Below are positions 12,573 through 24,600 of a DNA stretch of 64,000 nt, piece after piece. Source of the DNA: Tubulanus polymorphus (taxonomy: Eukaryota; Nemertea; Palaeonemertea; Tubulaniformes; Tubulanidae); the NCBI RefSeq assembly GCF_964204645.1, contig NC_134030.1, positions 969,855 through 1,033,854 on the forward strand, written 5' to 3'. The stretch's first letter is position 1; each line of letters starts with the position of its first letter. The position numbers and the translations under genes were made by a program. Below the pieces are notes generated by a model. The model made no database searches. It had not been told where the DNA came from and saw only the letters and a list, made by a program, of their open reading frames with translations.

Positions 12573-15500
12573 GTAGGATTCGCTCTAATTAATTATTCAT
12601 ATCAATTTGAAATGAATTGGAAACTATTCGAGCTATCACAATGAATTCTGTTGATGATATATAGATTAGACTCTTTTAGGTTTTTGTATTTTGTTATTTT
12701 ATTGATCATAAATCAATAATGCGTACCTTGTTAGATATTTTATTATTAGATGGATTTTGTTTATGGTCTGGATACATGTGATGTGCCAAGGCCCAAGGGC
12801 TAGTAATATTCGAACACGGGGTCCGAACTAAAAAGAAAGGGCATTTCTTGGATCAGCCACTCTGAAGGAGGCTACAAGTGGGTTCTAACATCAGGGTTCG
12901 ATCTGTTTGAAAAATTCCATCAGAAAAGATGCATTTTCCGAGAGATTGAGTGTAAAATCTATAGAGAAACGTTCAACTTCAACGAGAAGGCCAAAGTACC
13001 CTAGAACCCCCTCTTAGATTCACCCGTAATTTAGACCTAACTTCTAAGATACACTCATGAGTTGAAACCCTTAGATTCGGATCAGTTTCCGGACACATTT
13101 TACCCTCATCAAAAAACCATAAGTTTTTTTTAACACCCTCAACCCGCTACGCGCCAGGTAGGGCATAATAAGCGGGTTTGATATCTCTTTTCCCAATGGG
13201 GGAGAGACCAGAGAAGAACCTTCGACCAAAAAACTCTGTCGCCACCAGGGTTTGAACCCATAAACCCTTGATTGACGAGACCAGTGACCGGCGGCTTAAA
13301 CCAACTCGGCCACTGCGCCTCTCGAAACCATAAGTGTTAATGGTTTGAACGGTAGTAGGTCCACCCCCAACAATCACCCTTATTCACTCTCTAGTAATGT
13401 AGAAAAAATGCGCCCTAAAAAAGCATTCAAATTTTTATGGGTAAACAGGATATTTAAGAATTGTTAAGAATTTTTTAGATCCGGGGCTGACTACTCCTGA
13501 GCTAATAGGCTATAGTCGTTAGAATGTAGAATGCATTTTTGGTATTGATTGAAATAAAAACAGTTATTCCTGGTCTATTCATTACCTGTATACAATAGTC
13601 TCAATGTACAGCCAGGGCTCTGTATGAAATTCAAGACACTCTCTTGTTTATTCAACTATTCAACTATTATTATCAACTGATTTATAGTAATCTTCGTAAA
13701 ATACCTTTGGAGATTGAAATATAAACAATAATAACTACAGCGGAATTGAGTTGTTTTGATTTGATAAATTAAGCAGATTTCACGGTCTGTCGATTACTAG
13801 TTTCACTAATATCACCGTATAAACAATCTCTCAATATTGTGTAGTTTTTGTTGGATTCTTTGCAACAAGTTTTATGATTGTGAAACGGTGATTTTTGTAT
13901 TTATTGAAAACATAAAAGTCACCAGAATTATATGTTTCAAGTATCAACTGAACCTTTCAGCATCCAGTATCCTGAAAAGGTTTTACTATCAAATCATTTC
14001 TAATATCTTCCTTAATTCTCTCTATCAGAAATTGATTAAGGAGTTTATCTGTTTGTTTTGAGGAGCTGGTTAATGGGCTAGTATTCAAATTGGTCCTAGG
14101 GCCAGTTGGCGGTAAATATAGGCCCATTAGCTAAAATTACGCAAGCAAAAATTCCAATTCAGCAACCAGCATCACGTGAGGTTTTACTATCAAATCGATT
14201 TAATTCTCTCTATCAGAAATTGATTAGGGAGTTAATCCTGTGTGTGGAGCTGGTTTTTGGGCTGTGTTCAAATTGGTCCTGGGGCCAATTGCCGGTGAAT
14301 GTTGGTTAAAATTCTTCAGCTAGAATTACTTGAGATATAAATTCCATTTCTTCAAAGTAAGCAAATATCCCTCATTGATTTATGAATTGAATGAAGGATC
14401 ATTCATTTTCTACTGTTTTAGGATAGAAATATCGAGTATCCAGATTCATTACACATTTCTAGTTGATTATTGAAACCCCTGATGGCCTTCATTCTGTTAT
14501 TATTAGACCCTGCGTCAGAGAGGATCAGTATGGAAACTCCAGTGATATGTCGCTGTGTTCTCGGGAGACGAGGCCATTTACATCTTGTAACATATTTCTA
14601 TTTCTGTCAGTGATTCATCTGTCTGGTGATTATAATCAATAATACTTGTCGCTTAGTAACCATTCATTCATTCAGTCTTTATTTCGTTTTTGGTAAAATA
14701 AACAACATAGATATTCAAATGTTCAAATATTCATGTCTGGATTCATGTCTAGAACTACATTATTCATGTTTATTTTGCATATTTTTTTTAGAAAAAAATG
14801 ATAGTGCATGACAAAATGTACAGGTTTTGAACATATTTCCCCAGTCAGAAGCACATGTAGCCGATACCTCCAGTCTGAGCTGCATTCAGACAATCGCTAG
14901 TTAGTCCACTCTAATTAGGCCCCTACCAGGAATGGACCAATTTGGAACAGACCAACTTAGTAAGATAAAATCCCACTATTTAAAGATTAAAGAATTTAAA
15001 AACCAGAATTTATTTATTAAATCTAAAATATATAAAAGACACGACGTTTCGATCTCACCCTAGAGATCATCGTCAGGTGTGAGATTAAGATTAAAAACGG
15101 GGGGGGGGGGGGGGGGTATATATACAGAGGTGGACAGGTTAATTGAGTAAATTGGTGAGTGAGTAAATAATTAGTGTTTGGCAAGGCATGAAGTAATATA
15201 CTTAGAAAGAAGGGAATTATGTGGAGAAAAGGCATTATTAACTTAGTGCATTCACTGCTAGATGTAATTAATACTGTGATGGACTGGTAATTGAAGCATA
15301 ATTTCTAGAAATGGTCCGTTGTAAAATTATGTAGAATGATCTGTCTTAACTTTGACCGTTTGGTCTGGTCTAAATTGGAATAGACCAAAAAAAGTTTTTT
15401 GAGTAAATTGATTCATTATTTTGATTGATTGATTTTTCCAGTGATTGAATATTTAAATCTCGTTCTGAATTGCGATGAAGACAAGTTTTAATCAGATAAA

Positions 15501-15610
15501 TAGACGTAACAGTGAATTCTCCACTGGTTGGACGGTAATTTTAAGATTCCGCTATTCAGCCTGTATTGCTGCTGCTGCTGCCGCTGCCGCTGCTGATGCC
15601 ACTACCTCTG

Positions 15611-15641
<31 letters not shown>

Positions 15642-18600
15642 CGCTGCTGCTGCTGCTTGTGTTAAGATTAAAACCCACGAAAGATTGAAAAATGAAATTA
15701 TTTAATCAATGATTAAAATCAAAATTTAAAAGACACAATATTTCAGGCTCCCTAGGGACCATCGTCAGAAGAGAGAATCCGAAATTTGATTTTAATTCTT
15801 GATAAATACGTTTTGGACAATAACCCGGTTCTCGTGTGTTTTCAAATCTAAATTTAATTTTTTTTCAAATTTTGCTTTTAAATTTGTACATATTGTAGGT
15901 TTCATGTGTATGGATAAATTTCATTATTTATGGGTTTTAATCTTATTATTTTCTCTACGCGTCTGAGTGTCCAGCGAGGCTTTGCTACAATTGCTTGTCT
16001 TTTTATGCAGTTTTTCATCACTTGCTTTTCATCGCTATCAAAGATAGATTTTATTGAATATAATGAATTCACATCGATAAGATGTGGATGATTTTTCACT
16101 CGCTGATCAGTGTGTGTTGGCATGTCAATTTATGGTTATATATTTACTGTGTTTTATATCAAAGATTTAGATGATCATAGACCCCATCCTGACTCTATGT
16201 AATAGATAGAAGATAATCCCTTTTTCTTGCGTAGCTTGAAGACAAATAAAGGTCTGTGAGATCAAGTCCTCCGTGGTTTAGATATGAGTCTTAAGTGTTC
16301 ACAGCCTTGGACATGTAAAGATAATATGCCGTTGAAATTAAAGATATATATTTATTGTCGCTTTGCTCTTTTCACCGGAACTGAAATTACTAAATAAACA
16401 CCTCTCAATTTTATGTAGGGTGCTTTGTAATTTAGTTTTAAGAATGCTTCCAGTTTTCTAGTGTAAACACTTAATGAATCAATTGACTGATTTGAATGCT
16501 GCTTGTCTCACTTATTCTCCACATTTCAAAAAAAGTTTTACGGCACTTGTCTTCAGTGTAGATGCATGCTTAAAAGTAGGGGTTCGGCAAGAAGTGATGA
16601 ATTAATGATTACTAGCTTTAAGGCTTAGCTTTTTTCGCAAAGTTATTATATTTTTGGAAAATTTCACGGGAGTATTCTATCACACCGATGAATTCTTGAA
16701 GTCCAAAAATAGTCGAATGACTGTCCACAGATTTGCTAGACAAGTAAGATGGTCTTATTAACCTTGACTAAGCCGCTGGCCCTTTTGAGTTTTATATCTG
16801 GGCCACTGTCATAAATAGTATGTATGTATAAGCAAGCATAACGTATGCCTGATAAAAAACTAATAAAACTGTTATCTTAGTCATGTATTACATATAGCAC
16901 TAACCTATGTATATTATGGTATACAGTTGTACCGGAACTTAGGCCCCTATGACGTGTCATTACTGAAACCTTGACCTTAATCTTCGAAAAAACATCAAAA
17001 CTTATCAGACGCAAATTTAATCATAAAAACTCTGTTCAAGTCGTCTCATTACTCAAAAATGTTTAATCTGTAAAAAAAGGAAAAGATAGTTCTTTATAGG
17101 TTTAATAACTAGTTTATTTATGATGCGAGCTTTTGCTACTAATGCAGTAACTTCATGGGTTCTAGACTCATTTACCCGATGAAGCCATAACTATATTAGT
17201 AGCTAAAACTTGCACTCTAAGTACTATTTGATTCTACGTTTGACTAATTCCACACCAGGGCCTGGTTTCTTAGACTGAGTATCAAAGTTATCCGTATAGG
17301 TAAATCCTCAATCTGGGTAACAACCATTGAAGTAATAATGAGAAACCATGGATATAACTGACATATTTCAAAATATTCCTTTGAACCATTTTGCTTTCAC
17401 ATCTATGAAACCCAGTCTTGGTTAACACAGGTCCTCTACAAAAAACTGTTTTCAAAAATTTTGCCCGACATTTTAAACGTCCATCTTACAGGAATATTTC
17501 ATTTGATTACTGATAAAAAAGTGTTGATGACATTTTTGTTTGATTATTTTTTACAGCAACAGTTACAAGCCTATGTAGCATGGACGAATTCACAGTTAAA
17601 ACGATTGAGTTCGGGATCCTATCGAGTCGTCGATGATCTTAGACATGATTTACAAGATGGAGTTACGTTAGTTCAATTAGTAGAGGTACTATGTAAGTAT
17701 CCTGATAACATTGCCGACAAAAATCAAATCATCTTAATGAATTGTTATTTAACCCTTTCAGTGCTGACTAATCAATACCCTAAAGTGCTGGAGATAATTT
17801 GAAAATTTTTAGAAATTCCACCCTAGTGTGTTGAATAACGGGAATACCACTATAGTGCGTCTACACCGCGGCGCGGTGTATCGTTAGTTACTAATATTTC
17901 ACTATGTTTGACACGTGCTGCCATTTTTCAAGAGAGATAATTACTAATGACTTATTACATCAATACACCGCAGTGTGGTGTACTAGCAAAATCCATCACT
18001 GATTTATACACTGCACTGCGGTGTAAACGCACTGTAAACTAACTTTAAGGAGCAAAACCCATGGTTGATGATTTAACAGTTTATTCTGACAATTTCTTTG
18101 ACTAGAAAAAATTTTGAAACTATCAGCGTAAACTGTTGAACCATCAACTGTCGGTTTTGCTCGTAAGGTATGAAGTTATTTATGTAATGTTGCTGTATGT
18201 TGTTTGTATTTGAAGCTGGTGAACAGTTAGAAGGTGTTTGTAGAACTCCACACGCCCTCACTCAGATGAAACAGAATGTGGAAAAAGTGTTAGAATTTAT
18301 GTCTAATAATCAAATTAGAATGCATCATACAACAGCGAAAGGTTTGTGTTAAAACTACAAAGTTCCATGGTTCCCTGAGTTTGACTCAGAATCGTTTTCA
18401 ATGCTTTCACGCTTGAGTTATATCTTAATCAACGAATCCTGGATCCACATCCACAGTGATGACATTTAAAAAATTTTTTTTCCTAGATTCTAAAAACTCT
18501 GACCAAATTTCTTCAATTTAGCTACGGTTATCAAAACGTTTTGAATTTCAAGAAATTTATTTTTTCGGATTTTATGAATTTTCAAATATTTCACTCATTT

Positions 18601-21600
18601 TCCTATTTGTTTAAATGAGAAAATTTTGTAAAAAAGTAAATATTGTGTTTTTTCTGACTATTATTGTAGATATCGTTGAGGGCAATCTGAAATCGATAAT
18701 GAGATTAATTCTAGCTTTAGCCGTTCATTATAAACCGAGCAGCGTAAAACTATCAGCGCAAAAACAGATGCAACGAGCTGGAGCTAAACAATCAACAGGG
18801 ACTACTCAGGTTAGTCATACTAGTGCTTAACTATTAACAATGACTTCTCAGGTTAGTCATATTACTACTTAACTATTAACAATGACTTCTCAGGTTAGTC
18901 ATACTACAACAGGGACTACTCCACAAATGCAAACATTCTAGGGGCTGATTAAGGGAAAAAGTAGTCCCTGTAGGCAGGTATGATATCTGAGAGGATGAGG
19001 TCAAATTTGCAGGTTTTAATGATCTCTGTCTTGATGATAAGGACATTTCAGTGGGAAAGGAAGGGACCAGATGCTGTTAACAACCCCTTTGTCTCCCCGG
19101 CCATTCTCCTCATGAACATCAATAGAATTTTACTAAACATTTTGAATGAAGATGAAAGAACAAAAAATTGTTTTTTTTTATTTCAGGGTTTACAGAACGC
19201 TGCAGTAGCAATAGCTGAAGCCAAACGTGAAGCGGTTACTAGTAATATTCATAAACTACATAAACCAGTAGAATATCAACAACATGTTGTTTCTAATAGG
19301 TACGTTTACAACTAACAAACTACACGCGTGCTCGTCTCGGAGCTTAGATATGTATCCAAATTGAGAGTGATATCAGAATTCAGATTTCAACTTGGGAGCG
19401 ATATCAGAATTCAGATTTCAACTTGAGAGTGATATCAGAATTCAGATTTCAACTTGAGAGTGATATCAGAATTCAGATTTCAACTTGAGAGGGATATCAG
19501 AATTCAGATTTCAACTTGAGAGTGATATCAGAATTCAGATTTCAACTTGAGAGTGATATCAGAATTCAGATTTCAACTTGAGAGCGATATCAGAATTCAG
19601 ATTTCAACTTGAGAGCGATATCAGAATTCAGATTTCAACTTGAGAGTGATATCAGAATTCAGATTTCAACTTGAGAGCGATATCAGAATTCAGATTTCAA
19701 CTTGAGAGCGATATCAGAATTCAGATTTCAACTTGAGAGCGATATCAGAATTCAGATTTCAACTTGAGAGCGATATCAGAATTCAGATTTCAACTTGAGA
19801 GCGATATCAGAATTCAGATTTCAACTTGAGAGTGATATCAGAATTCAGATTTCAACTTGAGAGTGATATCAGAATTCAGATTTCAACTTGAGAGCGATAT
19901 CAGAATTCAGATTTCAACTTGAGAGCGATATCAGAATTCAGATTTCAACTTGAGAGTGATATCAGAATTCAGATTTCAACTTGAGAGTGATATCAGAATT
20001 CAGATTTCAACTTGAGAGTGATATCAGAATTCAGATTTCAACTTGAGAGTGATATCAGAATTCAGATTTCAACTTGAGAGTGATATCAGAATTCAGATTT
20101 CAACTTGGGAGCGATATCAGAATTCAGATTTCAACTTGAAAGTGATGATATCAGAGTTACGATTTTTCAAAACGATTACTTGTTAAACAATGTTTGAACT
20201 GTTAGTTTCCATTGACAAAATTCAATTGAAGAAAAACCCACCATCACGAAATAAAACTGAGGGAGAAAAATCAAAGCTGTTTTGAAAATATCTCAAAGAA
20301 TTGAATTTGATTCATCGAATCATTAAACTCTTTGAAAAGTTTTTAAAGGTTTTTCTCTTCAAGAGAAATCTCATGCTGTACAAGCAGACATGTTACATGC
20401 ACATGTGTGAAAACTACATGTACATGTTGGTTGAAGAAATCACCTATAAATATGAATAGAATTATCTTCATAATTTTCAGGCCACAAGACAGAGAACATC
20501 GATTCAGTTATTTCAAACCACCACCGATCACTACAGCGGTCGTAAATAACACCAGGTTCGAAGAGTCATCAGATCACGCCAGTAGTTGTAATAGTCCGTT
20601 GGGAAGTATCTCAGTTAGTCCGACATCCAGTATTAGAGTATCTAGTCCAACGAGTAGCGAAGACATACAAACAACTAGTAAATCATCGTCATCACAACCT
20701 AAACAACAACGAGGTAGAAATTATCTTAAACATTACATTTCAACTCAACCTCCCCTCCCTTTCTGTTCCCCCCTCCATTACTCTCCCTCCCTCCCTCTCC
20801 CCTCCCTATTTATTCCCTCGCCCCCTCCCTCCCTCCCTTTCTGTTCCCCTCCCTCCCATCCTCTCCGGCCCTCTACCCTTCCACCATGTACACAATCTAA
20901 AGTAGGCAATTTTTTTCCCTCTCCCTCCCTCTCTCTGTACCCCTTCCCCCTCCCCTCCCTTCCTCTCCGGCGCTCTCCCATGTGTGCATACCTATCAATG
21001 CCCCTGTAGTACAATCCCTCTCCTTTATCCCCTCTTTCCCTCTATATTCTCTCTCCTCTCTCCTCTCTTCTCATTTCCTCTCTCTCTCTCTCTCTGATAT
21101 GGAATAAGAGAGAGTTAGTTCACTCTTACTGTGATTGTTTTTAACACTTGGTAAATCTCTGTCAGATCAATGAAAGTATGAATGAATTTAGTTTATAGCG
21201 AGATTCACTGTAGTTCACACGTGGACTGTATCGCTCATATCACCACAGTTCAATAGTTCGCCATTTTGATTTCCCAGATTGATGATCGTTTTGTGAAATG
21301 GTTTGTGGATTTTTCTGTTCGTTGTGTTTTGTAGCCGATAATTCTCCAGACGTCGACGAATCGGAATCAATTGAAATTTACAATCAACTTCTCTCGCAAC
21401 ACAACGACATCGAAATCGATATCTCGGATACTAAACAAACTCTCATCTCATTACAACAACTTGTAAGTATTACACATCACAAGGGTTAGTTGCACTGTAA
21501 AGGCTTAAATTTAGGGCCAGTCTAAACACTTTTTGGTTCTATAGCCAATCTAACAACTTAAGACCAGTCTAAACTCATTTTAGTTCTATAACCAATCTAA

Positions 21601-24600
21601 CAACTTGAAACCCGTCTAAGCTCGTTTTGGTTCTATAACCAATCTAACAACTTAAGACCAGTCTAAGCTCATTTTGGTTCTGTAACCAATCTAACAACTT
21701 AAGACCAGTCTAAGCTCATTTTGGTTCTATAACCAATCTAACAACTTGAAACCAGTCTAAGCTCATTTTGGTTCTATGACCTATCTAACAACTTAAGACC
21801 AGTCTTACGATTTAAAACCACATTTGGATTTAGGTCATAATTGGCTCCTGAATCCATGAGTCTATGATTCAGGACCCAGTTCCATAGTTCTGGACCACAT
21901 TGTGAAATTAGGTCGAGTTCTATAGTTCAAGTTGGTTTAGATTTTGTCTTTGGTCTCAAGATACAGCAATCACTGAAACTTAATTCATAACAGACCGTCC
22001 TCGCTTACCAGGGCTCGTTTTCTGAGCTGATCAGTTGTATTATGTTGTATTGTAGTTGTTGCACGATCAGCCACCAGATGGCGCGGAGGAAGCTCCGATA
22101 TTCGAAGGATCGTCTGCCGAGGAACAAATCGTACGTGATTATAAAATCCGTCTGCCGTCGTCTGTCAACAACAATGTAAACCGTTATTTTTAAAATGTCA
22201 TTCATTATATTGATTTTAAAGGTTATATTCAAGAGTAAATTACAATTAACGGAACAACAATTACACGAGTGTCACAACGAATTATCAAAAGTAAGGAGCG
22301 AATGTATGCAACTACAAGGTACTAAAGTAAGTAGCCCATATTGCACTAACATTATTAGTCATTTCTAGTCACTTTGATTCGGGACCCAGTTTAGTTTGAA
22401 ATGTACATTTGTGCCATATTTTATTAGTTATGATTGGTGCTATAGTGACAAATTTAATTCATTTCCAGAGCCAACAATTCATTCAAAACCAACTGTTCCT
22501 GATTTTCAGTATTTGTGACTATTTTAAACGAGAAATACTGATTTAATTTGTTCGATACATTTGCAGAAATATGAAAGGGTCTTCCTGTTGATTACTGATT
22601 AATTTGCACAGAAGTATGAAAGATGTTACTGTGGTTCTTACTGTTGATTACTGATTAATTTGAACAGAAATATGAAACATGTTACTGAGGGTCTTTCTGT
22701 TGATTACTGATTGATTTGAACATTTTCTCTCATATTATCAATGAAATGTTACGGAAAAAAATTCAATTTGTTACTGATAGCAGTTTTCAGAGGTTGGCAG
22801 CCAATGTTTTGAATCTATAGAGTATAATTTCAACTCTCCTAGAGCCGTATTTATACAAAGGATTGTGGATGTGAACTGAGGTCGACTGTTGGCATCATAA
22901 CTTATAATATCTTGTTTTGATTTTTTAGACCGGTCTCCAGCAACGTCTAACCGAACAAGAAAATGCATTTTTACAAATGAAAGCTGAATTTCTGCATAAA
23001 GAGATCACGCATCAGAACATAGACAGTGAGAAGGTAAATGAAATAACCCTAAATTGGGGTCAGGGTTGGGGGGGATTGGGGTCAGGGTGGGGGGGATTGG
23101 GGTCAGGGTGGGGGGATTGGGGTTAGGGTGGGGGGGATTGGGGTTAGGGTGGGGGGGGGATTGGGGTCAGGGTTGGAGGGGGGGATACCGAGCAGTGAGC
23201 ATCACAGGTTCTAAAACAGGCTTCCTAAAGATCAGGGAAAATCTGGAAATTCTGACTCTTCTTAGAAATCATGGAAAATTCAGTAACCTCTTGATAAGAA
23301 ACAGCCCTCACTGAGGATATCTTATAATTTAATCAGAGAATTTGACTGTTTTGGTGTCTTGTTGTTCTTGCTGGTGACGAGTGACACAAGGAACCTCTTG
23401 ATAAGAAACACTGAGGATCTTGTAATTCAATTAGGGAGTTTATGGTCAAGGGTCCTGGACCCAGTTCCACAGTTGTGAGTTTAGAGTTAACTCTGAGTTA
23501 AAATTAGTTCATTTTCAATGAGTTAACTCAGGTTCAAATCTTAACTCTGAACTGTGGAACCGGACCCCGGAAATAGAGAAATATCAAGGTGTGTTTACAA
23601 GTGCTCAAGTTTATTTTTTGTCTGCTCTTTTGTTTTTTAGAGTGAATTTCAGAAACGTTTGAATGAAAAAGACAATCAACTTAAAGATCTAAGAGTAAGT
23701 ATTCAACTGCACTCTCTAGATCCTCAATGTTAGTTACAAAAAATAAATCTGAAAATATTCAATTTCCTGCAGAAGTTGATCATATTTTAATTCCTTAAAA
23801 GCGTTTCACATTGTCAAAATATCAAAGTTCTCCTACATAATTTAGAAAATAATTTAGAAATTATCTATCAATCAATTAGAATATTTGAGCTGCCTCTTAA
23901 GAAGATATTTAAGGGTGATTATAATTTTCACAATATTTTTGATCGATTTTTCAGAAAGAATCGACGCATAAAGATCGCACAATAAAACAACTGAAGGTTT
24001 GTTAGTTTTAAACGCGGATTTCTCACACTGAATTCTCCATTATTTCTGTTACTGACGCGTGATATTTATTTCTAGGAGGAATTAGAACATCAAAGAGAAG
24101 AACGAGATGCGTCGGTGCAAGCGCTCAGAACTCATATACAAACACTCAGTGAAAAACTACAGAAAGTTGGTGAAACTGAGGTAGAGTAGGAGTTAACTTT
24201 TCTGAGATCAGTTGCTCAAAAATATGATCTGCATGAGTTATGTAGTAACAAACCCTTGTTTCAGTTCCACAGTTCTGAACCCTGGATTCAGTTCCACAGT
24301 TCTGAACCCTGGATTCAGTTCCACAGTTCTGAACCCTGGATTCAGTTCCACAGTTCTGAACCCTGGATTCAGTTCCACAGTTCTGAACCCTGGATTCAGT
24401 TCCACAGTTCTGAACCCTTGTTTCAGTTCCACAGTTCTAAATCCTGGATTCAGTTCCACAGTTCTAAATCCTGGATTCAGTTCCACAGTTCTGAACCCTG
24501 GATTCAGTTTCACAGTTCTAAATCCTGGATTCAGTTCCACAGTTCTGAACCCTGGATTCAGTTCCACAGTTCTGAACCCTGGATTCAGTTTCACAGTTCT

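Larger units (their letters stand above)
11707..17556 (+). other. First dixin intron region
   Basis: Non-coding, AT-rich. It contains the short MDVQ exon (12561-12572), a SINE with target-site duplications (13114-13335), a G run at about 15100-15115, two repeats carrying a GACGTTTCGAT / CATCGTCAG signature (about 15040-15090 and 15720-15770), a CTG-type trinucleotide tract (15566-15660), and a palindromic element at about 17100-17225. Open frames here, including the alanine run across the CTG tract, are repeat artefacts. Confidence 0.6.

Noticed and set aside
13147-13377. 76-residue frame and a functional tRNA
   Set aside because: It is the SINE: tRNA-like head only, with an unrelated body, tail and target duplication.
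15475-15705. Polyalanine protein
   Set aside because: A frame over a CTG tract in an intron, with no splice sites or homology.
19361-20147. CRISPR-like array
   Set aside because: The 31-bp units abut without unique spacers, and the genome is animal.
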